64,000 bases of DNA, taken from positions 43,256,150 through 43,320,149 of the forward strand of contig CM055099.1 in the NCBI GenBank assembly GCA_029204225.1, given 5' to 3'. Positions 37,791-50,422 of the stretch are shown here, piece by piece; within the stretch, counting starts at the first letter, position 1, and each line of letters opens with the position of its first letter. The notes under the pieces are model-generated. The model did no database searches, had not been told where the DNA came from, and worked only from the letters and a program-made list of their open reading frames with translations. This DNA comes from Diphasiastrum complanatum. Taxonomy: Eukaryota; Streptophyta; Lycopodiopsida; Lycopodiales; Lycopodiaceae. The translations under genes were made by a program, and so were the position numbers.

Positions 37791-38690
37791 AGAGTGCTTC
37801 CCATAGATGCATGATTCACAAAAGAAAGATTTCCTATCTAATGAAGAAGAAAAATTCAGTCCAGAACACATAGGAAATGGTAATTCATTTTTTTCATTAA
37901 ACTGGTTTTAGTATTACTCCGTCAAAGTTGGCTAATTATAACATATTAATAAAAGTATACTAATGGAAAATCCACCAAATTTAGATTTCGGTACTTCTTG
38001 AAAAGAATAACTTCCATTAATACAATTTTTGTTCCATTATTTCAACCGAATGCAGCTTTGACAAGTATCTTACCAAAACTTGGATTTGCTCAACCCTCCA
38101 ATGACCGAAATCATTGAGAGTGAATTAACAGACTCCCCAAATGTTTTTGAGATTGAAAAGGAAAATATAGGTATGGATTATAAAAAAAATCCTTTAACTT
38201 TAATTCCAGAGCGAACACATGCTCCAAAGTTAAACCATTTACAAGCACAATATTAGAAAAATTAAATTTCCTTGAACCGGGTATCAATTTGGGAAAGGTA
38301 ACCCATGAGGAACGAATATCTTGCATTCAATCCTAAATCTATGAACCAATTTCATAGATAGTATGTTAGGATAGCAAAAATTATATTGTCACATCCAGCG
38401 GTTATGGCTTAGAGAATCAATAATCCATTCTCCTTCATTGATTCAGTTAGATTTCCAAAATCTTCTTACTTAATCAATATATAGGTTTTACTTATGATAA
38501 TCCTTCTTAGACCTAATTGTTTCCCATGCCATCACTAGAAAAGTAGTCGACGATGGAATATCGGTCATAGACTCTCTTCGCATGCAAAATAGTTCAAGAC
38601 TCATCTAAACCCTCAATGGTTTAATTGGATATCCAAATTTAAATACCTCAATACAAAGTTTTTCCAACAATAAAAAAACTATAAGCCATA
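37791..38690. other. No gene seen
   Basis: AT-rich; a 71-codon minus-strand frame at 38111-38326 has no features. Confidence 0.4.
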
Positions 38691-38873
38691 CCCTTGAGGC
38701 ATGCCACCCACTACATCCTCAAAAGACCTAAAAAAAGTTTATCAAAAAAAAAGGAGGGCATAAAGCCCTACAGCCGCCACCCCAAAGAATTTGGATGTAT
38801 GTCCAGGTGCAACCCCCGAGAGAGACAGGAAGACTCATTTCAAGCAGGAAAAGAGGGCTGGATCACGCACGCG

Positions 38874-38875
<2 letters not shown>

Positions 38876-38943
<68 letters not shown>

Positions 38944-38950
38944 GGGGGGG
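38876..38950. repeat. (GA)n microsatellite followed by G8
   Basis: About 66 bp GA, then GCGGGGGGGG. Confidence 0.98.
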
Positions 38951-39572
38951 ACAGGTAGCATGGATCGCACACTTTTTCGGCACATCCACTGCTCATTTCC
39001 ATCCATCTCAAACACGCTACAACATCCAAGGCATTTCATGCTGCCAAGATGGATCAAGCTACTCACGTTTTCCTTCTTCCCACAACTATTTACGATGCTT
39101 CAGATGCATGCACTCCTTCTCATCCTACCAGCGCATATGTCTAATAAAGATTTTGTCCATTTTTGGCACCAAAATTGCAAAAAATGAACGATTTTTATGG
39201 TTTTGCTAGTTTCTTCATATCCAAATGGATCTTAGGAATGATGATCTGTTTGGCCTTTCTTGCTTAACAATCAAAATATATTTCAAGCAAAAAATTCACA
39301 CAAACCAAGAAAAATTCTTCTCAAAATTAATCCTAAAATGCAATTTTAAAACTAATATGGCAAGACAAGATGCCTAAATACAAGCTAGCATCCAAGCATG
39401 GATTAGAATCATGCTGAAAATGAAAAATTGCCATAGCTCCCTGGCAACGATACCTAAATTGTAGCGGGAGATTTGTTTCCATGGGAGCGATAGCATAGTT
39501 TAGATTCAAGCACAAGCTTATGATTCCACAATCAACACTACATCCATTAACACTACTCGAGCGAAGGTAAAG

Positions 39573-39721
<149 letters not shown>

Positions 39722-39959
39722 CGTCCAACAACAGCCAATAGCAGTGCGTCTTCTCCTTTCTCCCTCTCGCGATAGCGCCCTGCAACGATGGTGCGCTAGC
39801 GTGCGCTGCTGATACTGCCTGATGCTACTCGCTGCCCTAACTCCTTGGAGCAGCAATTTCAGCAATCGAAGGGTTGTTGGGCCGACATGCTCATCAAGGA
39901 ATCTAAGCAGATTATTTCTGAATCTATTCAAGAACATTAAAAAAGATATCTCAAGGCCC

Positions 39960-40235
39960 TCAATGTCAGAGTCAGGAGAGCTTCTTTTGCGGGCAAGGAC
40001 CTCTGAGACAAATGCTTTCATTCATTCCACCTTTGGTCTCAAAGAGAATGTCATATCTGCTGCTTGGGTGGGTAAGCTCCAATCCACTACAATGTTTCTG
40101 CATTTCAAGGATCCTTTGCTTCGCCAAAAGGTTCTACATAAAAAAGGTTGTCTGAAGGGATCTACTATTTTTATGGATGAAGACTTGACACTCATTCAAT
40201 GGACTGAGAGAAAAAAAAATTATCGTAGACGCTAA
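39960..40235 (+). pseudogene. Possible LINE ORF1-like fragment
   Basis: The C-terminal 75 residues of an open frame read ISAAWVGKLQSTTMFLHFKD, then KKGCLKGSTIFMDEDLT. The pattern K(G)-L-K-G-(T/S)-x-I-(F/Y)-(I/M)-x-E-D-L-T is common at the end of LINE ORF1-type proteins (family knowledge). No upstream RRM, endonuclease or RT was found, so this is an isolated scrap; confidence is limited. Confidence 0.4.
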
Positions 40236-40512
40236 GGCCAACGATTTACGCGGGCTCTCTTTCGAGACGGGACGCTTGGTCTTGGTTAAAATTGGAAAAC
40301 TTAAAATTTTAGATTTCTCTCTCTCTCCTACGTGAGAGATGTTTGAGCCACAGTCATTTATTTCCTCTCCTGCGTGAGAGATGAGCTTTTTTACATAGCA
40401 AATTACGTTTTAATTTAGTTTTCTATTGACGACATTGTTCCATCCGAGTTCCATCCCTTATGATGTACTCCTTTCATCTTATACAACTTTTGGCATGGAA
40501 AAGACGTTAATA

Positions 40513-40515
<3 letters not shown>

Positions 40516-40597
<82 letters not shown>
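40516..40597. repeat. (CT)n microsatellite
   Basis: About 82 bp CT. Confidence 0.99.
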
Positions 40598-40600
<3 letters not shown>

Positions 40601-40830
40601 ACCTCAGTATATCGCTATTTTTCTTTGTAAAGCCTACAAATAAAACCCTAACTCTAAATTAATAGAAAAAAATCTCTTCCCCACTTCACCTAGCACATTG
40701 ATCTCTCTCTTACATGGCAAATACGTTCTCTCTCCTTCTAGAAGTTTATGTGCATTCTCTCTCTAGAATTTTCTAAAGCCACGTGATGGCGCAATGAGAA
40801 TGCAAGAATCAGTTTCTCCATCACAGCCAA

Positions 40831-40833
<3 letters not shown>

Positions 40834-40900
<67 letters not shown>
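40834..40900. repeat. (CT)n microsatellite
   Basis: About 67 bp CT, 240 bp from the previous run; CTCTCTCT also recurs in the interval. Confidence 0.99.
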
Positions 40901-40902
<2 letters not shown>

Positions 40903-40949
40903 CTCTATTTTCTCTCACAAAAAGTATAATAAAGATCAATCCCAACAAG

Positions 40950-41376
40950 TATCAAATCCAATAAACATAAGGATCCAAATACAACATGAGAGATGAAGAG
41001 AGGAAGAAGAGCAAGGACATCCGATTTCAGTCGAAAGAGTTTCCACATGCTTTATTGAACATGTAAAATGAATTACAAAGCACCACTATATATAGTGGAG
41101 TTTAGGGCTTTGGCCTCAAATCCTATTGGCCAATTTTCACCTCCCTTATTATTTGAAATTTGAAATTTGGGAGAGCAAACCCTTTTTATTCACTAACTTG
41201 ACTATTAGGCCTTGCGACATTGAATTCCCGCAAAAAGGCCTAAAGTCCTTTTATTAACTTTTAACTAATGAAATAACTATGTGATCATTGGGTTGGACTT
41301 ATACATGCATGGTACCAAATCCCTCTCACTTATTAACTAGGTTAGGGTTGCCTCGATATTCGCAAACCTTCCAACA
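40950..41376 (-). repeat. Candidate minus-strand LTR
   Basis: Right end on the minus strand reads TGTTGGAAGGTTTGCG, a common LTR start. About 280 bp further is a TATA box (CACTATATATAGTGG, 41089-41103), and 40 bp after that CAATAAAGC (AATAAA, about 41052). TATA and poly(A) signal this close are typical of U3/R. The left boundary is uncertain and no second LTR was found. Confidence 0.45.
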
Positions 41377-41394
41377 AAAAATATTTGCAAACAA

Positions 41395-41892
41395 GAATCA
41401 ACATGTTCATATTGCAGTTACTGATGCTTCTGAAGACAAATCCAATCAATAGTTGTTTATGGCCGAGAATCAAACAATCGTTTAGATTCTAGTTCCTGGT
41501 ATCTAGACTCAAGTGCAACACAACATATGACATCTTGATGAGATTGGTTCACAAATTTTTCTTCGATACATCATGACCACAACATTTATCTTTAAGACTC
41601 CAGCTCCCTCCATATCGAAGGCAAAAAACAGTTACCATAATATTCGATGATGATTCATCTCAACGTATCAAGAATGTTTTATTTGTTCCAACATTGACTA
41701 AGAACCTCCTATCTTTTAGTCGAATTGCTGATCGGGGCCACATTATCACATTCAATACAAATCAATGCCTCATTCGAGACATCAACTCGAATGTTCTGGT
41801 CAAAGGGTATAAAGATGGACATCTCTATATATTAAATCATGAATGTGCACTTACTTCTCAAGAAAAATCTTCTATGTCGAGTGGGTTCAAAC
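41395..41892 (+). pseudogene. Ty1/copia element E: protease and pre-integrase scrap
   Basis: Near 41500-41531 a stretch reads WYLDSSATQHMT, the copia protease active site with Ser in place of Gly (DSSA for DSGA). 41694-41890 reads NLLSFSRIADRG, then DGHLYIL, the pre-integrase part. Several stops. Cut at 41892 by the MITE. Confidence 0.75.
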
Positions 41893-42351
41893 CAGTGTTG
41901 GGCGGGTATCAAAATTTTTGATACCAGCTGGGTCAGGGTATTGCTGGTTTTTAAAAAATTTAAAACCAATAGGGCATCAACATAAGGAGGTATAGGAGTT
42001 GTAGACTGGTATAGACCAGGCTGGTATCACAAGGGTCATACCAGCCGGTTATCAACCCGGGTATAAACATGTACGGATTGCTAAAAATATTCTTTTTAAA
42101 CAGTAATATCATAATTAAAGATATAAAAAATTTGAAATATTAAAAAAATACTAAAAATAGTACTACTATTGATACTATGGCAAAAATCCACAAAATCTCC
42201 CAAACCTGGGTATCAATATGAATAGTAAAATAGTTAATACTAGCTGTTCGGGTCTAGACCGGCCTGGTATTAGAAATTCATATACCAGTCGGGTCAGTTT
42301 TTTGATACCATGTTGATACCAACCACGACCCTATATACCCGCCCAACACTG
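41893..42351. mobile_element. hAT-like MITE (459 bp)
   Basis: Termini CAGTGTTGGGCGGGTAT and its near-complement ATACCCGCCCAACACTG, a CAGTG-type end as in hAT elements. Inner parts contain several GGTATCA/TGATACC and CCAGC(T)GGGTC repeats in both directions. No ORF. The flanking 8 bp (GTTCAAAC and GTTGAAAG, the second overlapping the last G) agree at 6 of 8 positions, a decayed target duplication. Confidence 0.8.
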
Positions 42352-42512
42352 TTGAAAGCCGGGAAGCTAAGTCATGGTTCCGGGCTCCCTTTGGGATGCC
42401 TGCGCTACAGGTGGTCGATATCATCATTTACGATCTCTGCAAGATGGCGCTATATCTTCCAACCCTTGGATGTGTGGGAGTCCACCATGCCTAATGATGA
42501 AAAGGTCAAATG

Positions 42513-42598
42513 CTTTAAATGTTAGGTGCCCATCCGACGGTCCTGGTGAGTGACACTCTCTAAACCTGGACCGTCAGATGGGCACCTAGCATTTAAAG
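42513..42598. repeat. 86-bp hairpin with 30-bp arms
   Basis: CTTTAAATGTTAGGTGCCCA and the rest of the left arm (to GACGGTCC) pair with GGACCGTC...CATTTAAAG with about two mismatches, leaving a loop of about 25 bases. Either a tiny MITE or a small-RNA-like foldback. Confidence 0.9.
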
Positions 42599-45500
42599 TC
42601 TCTGTAGCTAAAGGCAGGGCTCTCATTGTAGCTTGGTGTTGATGAATACCATCATTGATCCCATTTTTGCAACTAGGTCAATTGAAATGGCCCAGGCTTA
42701 AATGGCACGTGACCTCAGGGCTCTATTTAGGGTTTGTCGAGAGCTTTGAAGTATTTTTGTGAATAGAGAGCATCCCTTGCGATGCCTGTGCCCAGATCGT
42801 TAGGTCTGCTGCTATGGCGATCTGGATGCAATAGAACGCTTCTGCTGCTGCAGGTGCTCCAAAAGCTTAACAAAGCAGAAAACTTATCCCGGATTCTCTT
42901 CCTTTTAGGTTTTCATATTCAGATGAGTCATATTTTTCAGCAGCTTAAAGTAGATATGTCGTTTCACAGTTGATAGAGTTGGAAAAGCAGTAGTTGAATG
43001 CACGGGAAGAAGTTTCTATTACCGAGGATATATGATGTTATCTAGTTTTTGGTATTGACAAATTCTTACGAGTTTTAGTGGCCCTATTGCCTGCTGACAA
43101 TCTTACCCTAGCATGAGTGGCTGTTGTTTCTTTCAGAGGTTTTGGCGAGGATGGATATCCAATTTTCACAGTTTGTCTGAGATATTCTAAGACGAAACGG
43201 TTTATCTGAGCCAATCGCGTTTTTTATGTTTTCTGTTTGTATGAAGCGTTTCGAGGATTCATAGTTAGGCTTGGGTAATAAACGGCTGTTTTCTTGATAC
43301 TATTCTGTTATTGCTTGTAAGGTTTTTGTACATGCTTTCCATATGTTTTAATATGTCTCCTGTGGAAGTAGATTTCTTTTCATGCACAATACTTGAGAAG
43401 TTGAGATAGTTGGACTAGCTCTTATCACTAGCAAGCAAATCTAGGGTTTTTCGAGCCATGGTAGTATTGTTTAGTTCCAGCTAGTTCTGACTCTGGTTCC
43501 GAAAGTGCAAACCCTTTGAAGGTCGTTGTGTTGCTCTTTTGAGTTTGTGATAGTTGTATGACTATCACGACTCGTTACTTGCCATGCAGATGATTATGTT
43601 TCACTTAGTCAAGTCTAGATCAAGTTTGCTAGGAGAGATATTTTTCCTGTTTCTATAGAGCCTAATAATATACGGGCGATGGTGCATTTAGGCAGTCTTT
43701 TAAGTTTTATTGCATGTATCGATTGATCTAACTGTTGAAGTATGTGTGTGTTACAACTTTGCAAACGACCCAACTGTTGAAGATACTCATCGCGAGTGTG
43801 TGAGCGTTGAGCTTGATGGATGTCTCTCTTGTGCAGGTGATCGGATTCATTGACTACTATGAACAGCATACTTTGGCGCTGAGAATCATCGATTAAGCTC
43901 GTAGTCTAATTGTTCTTGTTCTGAGAAATGTTATGTCGAAGATTGTCTTGAAGACCAAAGTTGAACTTGTATTATTTTAATGCTAATGCAGAGAAACAGG
44001 CACCATTCTCGAGATCAAGGTTTCCATTCATGCATGGTAGTGCAGTATAAAGACAAGTTTCACTTATATATTTCTGTAAGTTAGCGTGCATCACAAACTT
44101 GTTGAAAAGTGATAAGCTTTCCATGCTGTGAATGCTAACAACTCGTCATGATTAGTAACATTAGTTAATTGTAGTAGCACTAACGCAAGAGTCAATAGTC
44201 TATGTTCTTTGCCAATGTTTCAGATTTAGTTTTCAAGGACCGTGGTTTGAATCAAATGAATCGTTCAGAGCCGGTTGGAAGCCCAAAAAAAAAACCCGAT
44301 TTATGATTGATTACCAGCTTTAATAATTTATAGCGATATGAATTTTGAGTATTGTGATTTGTGTTTGAATTTTATCACTTTCGGTTTGCTATTGATTTAT
44401 GGAATTGGCCTTAGCATTTTTCAAAATACATCATTCATGATTGTTTTATCGCTTAAGTTTCTGTTCCCTGCTCAAATTACTGAGTGCTTGGAAATCATTG
44501 ACTTAAGCAAGCTTACGCTTATTAGCTGAACATGCTCTTCTCACCAAAGATACATTTCTTTGGAAGACTAGGATACATCAAGGTGACATACTCAATTGGA
44601 AAGGTCATTAGGGTCACTAGAGAATGATCAATAACAAAATCGCAAAGAATCCCTAAACTAATATCATTAATGCATAGGTGGTTATTGGTTTTGAGAGAAT
44701 TCAATTCTCTTGGTTAGAGCCAGTGTGAACTAACAAGTAAATGACAACAAAAAAAAATAGATCAAAAATTAAAGAGTAAAAACATGTTGTTATAATGGTT
44801 CCAAGAGTATTCAATCCTCTTGGTTAGACCCAATGTCAATAAGAAATGACAAGAAGAAAAGCAATTCAACCATTAAAGAGCAAGAAATAAAAAAAGAGAG
44901 AAAAAACCCTTAAACAATCACCAAGCCTACTTGCAAATAAAGCTTGACAAGAAACAAAAAAATATACAAAAACTAGAAACAAGCTCTTTAGCTTTGGATA
45001 CCATCAATCATCTTCAATATAAACAATTTAAGCTTTTCAAAAAAAATGGAGAGTATTCCTTAGGGTAACAAAGCAATAAACTACTTAATCAAATTAAAAG
45101 GCATATGCACTTACCCACAAAGACAAAAACGCTCCATAATTTCGATGAATCATGTTGATTTTTTGAAAAGAGATCCATTTGTAGTTTAAAACAAATTCAA
45201 TCACTTACCTAAATTAAAAAGCATCTCTACATGTACAAAGACAAGAAAGGCTATCTAATCGAGGACTTAAAACACTCCATATTCTGTTGGGCTACAAAAC
45301 TTTGATGAAATATGAAGCAATCATATCATCATGTATTACCATATTCTAGCTACAACTTTGTCAAAATATCAAATTGAACCCTTAAATGTAATTTGAAGCA
45401 ACATTTACCACCAAAGCTGTAAATCAATCAACATGAACTTCTAGGATAGCATCTACAGCCAAAACCATTCAGGTCTTTGTGCCGAAAGCTATCAAAATTG

Positions 45501-46019
45501 AAGAAAATGATTACATAATTATGTGGGATATAAGTACCCAAAGAAGTCAATCTTGCATAGATTTGTATTCATAGAGAAAAGCAAAACTTTGCTAGACAAA
45601 TGCACAATTTGTATCCATGTCTCAAAGTGCAAAAATCTTTTCCAATTTCTTAAGCTTGTGTTGATTTTCCTTAAGTAGCTTTTTGAGTAAGGTGAAATTT
45701 TAACAACTCCATATGTGCACTTCATTATTCTTTCTTACCAAAAAATAAGAAACAAATATTTCACCAAGTTACATGAGACTGATTTTGCAAACCATATTCG
45801 ATGATTTTCGATCACAAATAAAGTACTTGGCAATTGATGGCAAGGAAGTCAATGTTGGCACATAAACGCATATCCTCATCTAAGATGTTTCGAGTATTGT
45901 GCCATAGCAAATGTTGCTCCATCTTAACTTCCCTTTATATACAAGATGTGGAAGTGTTAATCCTGCTATAATGGTGAGAGATGAACCGAAACAGCTGACC
46001 TACAATCCATTGACAAGCT
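42599..46019. other. Intergenic AT-rich sequence
   Basis: 3.4 kb with no patterned reading frame; includes a two-copy degenerate repeat at 44690-44890 and ends at the stop codon of the F-box/LysM gene, whose 3' UTR must lie in the right part (minus strand). Confidence 0.4.
44690..44890. repeat. About 110-bp degenerate tandem duplication
   Basis: GAGA/TATTCAATTCTCTTGGTTAGA..CCA.TGT is found near 44693 and again near 44806, each followed by AATGACAA and ATTAAAGAGTAA-like sequence. Confidence 0.75.
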
Positions 46020-46397
46020 CTAGGTATTCCTCATTTCCCAGTTCAGATCTTCTCTGAGCTCAGACAAGGCAGCTCTGAGATCACCTTCCGAGAGTGACAG
46101 ATAATAAGATGCAGTTTCTTCATCCAACCTCATGCTCGTCTTCATTGATTCTAAAACCTTTCTCCTCAGCTTCTCTGCACCCTTTGAATTTGTTAAGTTG
46201 GCTGATGTCCTCAGTTGACTAGGTCGTGATCCATCCAAGTAAAGAACGGCCACCTCACGTCTCGAATGAATGTCCATTTCAATATAACAGATATTTCCCT
46301 CCAATATTTTTGAGCTGGTGATAGGTATGAGCAACCTTTCTCGAGAGTGGATGCCATGATCACTCATCATATTATTGAGTTGTCTTATGTCGGTTAT
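46020..46397 (-). CDS. F-box/LysM protein, exon 2 (LysM C-terminal half and tail)
   Basis: Second and last exon, 125 residues and TAG. It starts after ATCTTATACAG (minus strand) with ITDIRQLNNMMSDHGIHSRE, the second half of a LysM domain, and then RLLIPI. This joins the first half in the exon at 50096-50422 in phase 0. A basic linker follows, and the C-terminal segment (about residues 200-232 of the protein, ETASYYLSLSEGDLRAALSE) is a small helical, acidic stretch of UBA-like appearance. The order F-box, LysM, C-terminal helix matches the plant F-box protein family typified by Arabidopsis At1g55000. Likely role: substrate adaptor of an SCF ubiquitin ligase; the LysM ligand is not known. Confidence 0.9.
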   Translation of the reverse strand: MTDIRQLNNMMSDHGIHSRERLLIPITSSKILEGNICYIEMDIHSRREVAVLYLDGSRPSQLRTSANLTNSKGAEKLRRKVLESMKTSMRLDEETASYYLSLSEGDLRAALSELREDLNWEMRNT

Positions 46398-49300
46398 CTG
46401 TATAAGATGTATGAGGAATAAGTGAAAAATGTAACAAACAGAAAAGGTGTAATCACCATTCAACAGTTTGCCGAAGTATAACAGATTTAAGCTTCATATG
46501 AATAGTGGAAAGATAACTTCGGTATTTGTAAAAATGCTAATGAATGAAGGCCCACGTAATAAACTGCCAACAAAGCAACCCATGTGCATTACACTGATCT
46601 GACAGGGTCATCCGACTCACTGCAAGTGCAATATCTCTACACGAATTTTTTTTAAGATAACAAGGTGTACAGGAAGATGATTTGACTCCGCCCTATGGAA
46701 AAATGTTACTCTGTTGCCCAATCACTCATGTAACTTGAATAGTCAAAAGTGCAACACAAAATTATCAAAAGATTCTTCTTAAGTAGCAAGCATAAAAGAG
46801 CACACGGAGATGACATACTCCTTCCATAGACAAATGAAAAGCACTGCCTGACTGTTCATGTAGCTCCATCAGCCAAAATCTCAATACATAACCAGAAAGT
46901 CGCACTTATGGATTATTCACCCACCATAAATACTACCAACATAGTAAAGGCAACTACATGGAAATTTTTAGCTATTATGCATATGTTGTTCATGCTATTA
47001 GGCAATTACAGGCTTTTAAAAAAGCTACTCTTAGCATGATAAAGTCAACCATAACACGACAAGTGGCTGTTTTCTGATACATTTTGAGCATTAAATACCT
47101 TAGACAAAAAAAAACCGCGAAAATTTAAAGTCTTGAAGAATCAAACCCACAACTTACTCTTTATCTTAGCAACATTATAGTGGGTGGGTATATGCACATT
47201 TTATAGCTATTATGTCCTACAACTGCATCTGAATATTTTCACATCACCCAAGCACAGTGGAACCTCTTTTAAGACACTTAAGGACTCTTCATTACTTGCT
47301 CATTTGTTTAGATTTCAGATCAGTGCTGTTGGTTCCATGAGGCTAAAAGTACATCCTTCATCCCATCATCTCATGTACAGAACTTACAGTATGTTCCGAC
47401 CCATTTTGGTTGGAACAGGTTTCTGGGCACCACATATTTCAGTAACAGTCTCATTCTCACATTCAAACCAATTATCGCTGTTAGAAGGCTTACTCGCATT
47501 AACACCATTTAAATCGATTCATCATCATCATCCCATCCATCACTATCTTCATCATTATCCATGAAATTCAAAGTACTATCACCATACAATAATTTCATCT
47601 TCACATATATCTCTGTCGTCATCAATCCCCCTACATTTAATAGGAACCTTCAAGTCACAATGAGTAACGAGACTACCACACTACATTTTTCTTCCTTTAT
47701 CCTTTTTCGGAACATTTAAGCAACTTTCAAGAGCAGTATTTTTAATCTTAGGACTTTGCCTTGAATTCATCTTGTTTTTTGGATATGTTATGCAATTTTC
47801 ATCACTCATGGAACCTTTCATGTTGCACACAAAACATTTGATTTACCAGATTCCTATTGCAGTCTCTGATTTTACCTGCAATTCTGTACCTAACAAATAA
47901 ACTTGCAGTCGCTTCATGTGCCATGATTTTTCTGAAGTCACACACCAGTCTCAGGCAGCCTTCTGTACTACTACCTTGGTTCTAATTTACACACACTGAT
48001 GCTTCCATATTGATTCCATGCATGTTGACCCAGTCCTTTGCTATTGATTGAACTGGTACTACCTATAATTACGAGCCCAATCCACCTATCCAAACATATA
48101 CGAAATATCTATTTGCAGTGCTCTGTCTGCAACTTGTCACTTGATTTATCGTACCGTCTGTCTTGCTCTGTCAAATGACCTGTCTTCACATGTGTCAGCT
48201 GGCTGCTCACTGTATGGTAAGTCTCATTTTATTTTCACAAAGCTTTAAAGCGTGTCTTGCCTGCTTCTGCACTATACTGATGTACTTGCCAGGCTACAAT
48301 TCGATTGATTTGTCCTTGAATGGCATGAGAGTTAGATCAAATATAGCACCAATAGAAAGAGCAACCTTAACACCCTATCATACACATGCTTACACAAGGG
48401 TCAAACTTCACTAATTTCAAAAGTGTACAAGGACTTACTGCACGTGTGGAGGAGATGAGCCATACAACGCGGACCAAACTTGACCCTAACAACTACCTAC
48501 TAGTAGCTTGAGCCTTGAGGTAGGCTACTTATTCTATTTGGGACTTATCAGATAAAAGTGACAATTATGGGGTATATCTCCCATGTGCTGAATTACACGT
48601 GCCATGAGTTTTGATCTTTGACGTCTTAATAATAAACTGTCATCTTAATTTCGTTGTCTACAACATTTATTGAGACATTAATTACAACTTGTGAAATTGG
48701 CCCTTTAATATTAAATAATAGTGTCATTGACTTATTAATAACATACATAAATTGGCCCAAATTTTACACACTAATCTTACTCCCAAAATAATCAAAATGT
48801 CTTGAAAGTCGAACCATATAAAATGCGCCACTATGCAAGGGGCCCTCAATTTTTTGCATCCTCTATATTTGTGAAGGCCATTATCTATGCCTGCAAACGA
48901 TAGTAAGCATCTTTTTTCAAGCACCTTCCACATAAAATTGAACCCTAGATCAACTTAGGGTGGATAGAGAGCTTGTGAAATAAATTCACAATCTATTTCT
49001 CATAAATCTCCATCTCTTTCACTTTTGCAACAAGTGGTGCTAAATTAGGGTCTTTCTAGAGAAGAGAGGAATAGGCTACAAAGTCCATACTTATGATGTT
49101 AAGTTTCTAGAAGCCTCTACTGGGGAAGATCAAACCCCTATAAGAGGAGATCAATAGGCAAACATCCATTCATACACTAAAGAAGTACGAAAGGAAAGAA
49201 AAAGTACGAGTTAGTTTCAGGATAGTTCTGGTTTTTACTTTGATTGCATTTCCACTTTTGAATCTTTTACAAGCGATGAGTGACATATCGCATGGGAACC

Positions 49301-50095
49301 ACTCTCTTTAAGACCCATCCCCTGGTTGAATCCTACCGTGTACTATATAGTATATATATGTTAGCCCACAAATAAATTTGTAGCTAGATATTGAGCACCT
49401 AAAAATAATATGAAAGGCCGGATTTGGAATTTGTTAAAATTAATTGCTCCCTTTTCAAAAAAACCTTTTCGTTTTCCTATTGTTTCTCCAATGAGATATA
49501 ATGATTGTTGATATCTGCTTTAATTGAGTTTATTTTGAAGAACTTCAATGAGTATGCTTCAAATCTTATCGGCATGTTCTTTTGTATAGGTTGTGGGTCA
49601 TAGTTGGAACTAGATTCAAATTCAGTAAATGTGGATTGACATTCTCATCAAGATTCCGAAAATTGGAGAAAAATCTTGAGAATTTTGAATCAAGCAAAGT
49701 ATCAAGAAATGGAAATCCACGCAAAAAAGGGATAGGATAAATGGTCTTGCGCATAGATTCCCATCAGAGACTTCACATTTACCTCTCAGACATGCCCCAA
49801 AGTCCAAAAATTAACATATTAAATTCAATGTTTGAAATCAATCCAAACAGGTTTCAAATTCTGATTAGGAGTAAAAACAAAAATTTAAATATTGCATCAA
49901 ATCGTTCAAAACCCATTGCTTAAGATTCATTGTAATTATGTCAATGTGGTAGGAAGTAGCGCTTTATAGTTTCGGGCTAAAAACAATCGAGCAGACTCTC
50001 TACTTTTCGCCTAATCCAAAATGCTTTTAAAAAATTGTTAGTCAAATCGCTACTCAAATTTCCAAATTCATTTCCAGGCGCCCTACTCAACTTAC
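46398..50095 (-). other. Intron of the F-box/LysM gene (3.7 kb)
   Basis: Donor CAT|GTAAGT at 50095 and acceptor TTATACAG at 46398 on the minus strand. The body is AT-rich with no recognised element, although near 49020-49040 (TTTTGCAACAAGTGGTGCTA, + strand) there is an LTR-end/primer-site-like sequence that may mark a decayed copia element. Confidence 0.85.
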
Positions 50096-50422
50096 ATGCA
50101 CTTGATACTTGATAGCGAGACCGGCAACGGTGTCCCATCGCTGCACAGTGTGAGAGATTGCAAAAACCTTGAGGCTCTGAATCTGCCAAAATCTGCTAGA
50201 AGACGGCCTACCAACGATCTGCCGGAGCTTCCACGGCGCCTTGAACGCTGCTGACAGCACTTCAGGATCCCCGGCTATCAGATACCACCGTCTGCACACA
50301 CAAGCAGCCCGTGCAAGCGCAACCGCTGGAAGCCGTCCCAGAATTGATCTCCATACATCTTCTGTCAGTAGCAGCGCAGGATTGAGCGCTCCATCGCCAT
50401 CGCCATCGCCATCGCCAGACAT
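50096..50422 (-). CDS. F-box/LysM protein, exon 1 (F-box and LysM N-terminal half)
   Basis: 109 codons from ATG at 50422 to the GTAAGT donor. The start was chosen because the frame upstream (to 50548) is a basic low-complexity extension not expected in the family. After a GDGDGDG run coded by (GGCGAT) repeats, residues about 20-62 form an F-box (LTEDVWRSILGRLPAVALAR, then CVCRRWYLIAGDPEVLSAAF); residues about 63-85 are the conserved WKLRQIVGRP..S.FW link; from residue 88 the first half of a LysM domain follows (ISHTVQRWDTVAGLAIKYQV). Total protein 234 residues, close to the usual length. The F-box would bind Skp1. All features look intact, so the gene is probably functional in spite of surrounding transposons. 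Confidence 0.93.

Noticed and set aside
49020-49140. Copia LTR end and leader in the F-box intron
   Set aside because: Primer-site similarity is weak (AGTGGTGCTAAA) and no Gag follows; mentioned only as a possibility.
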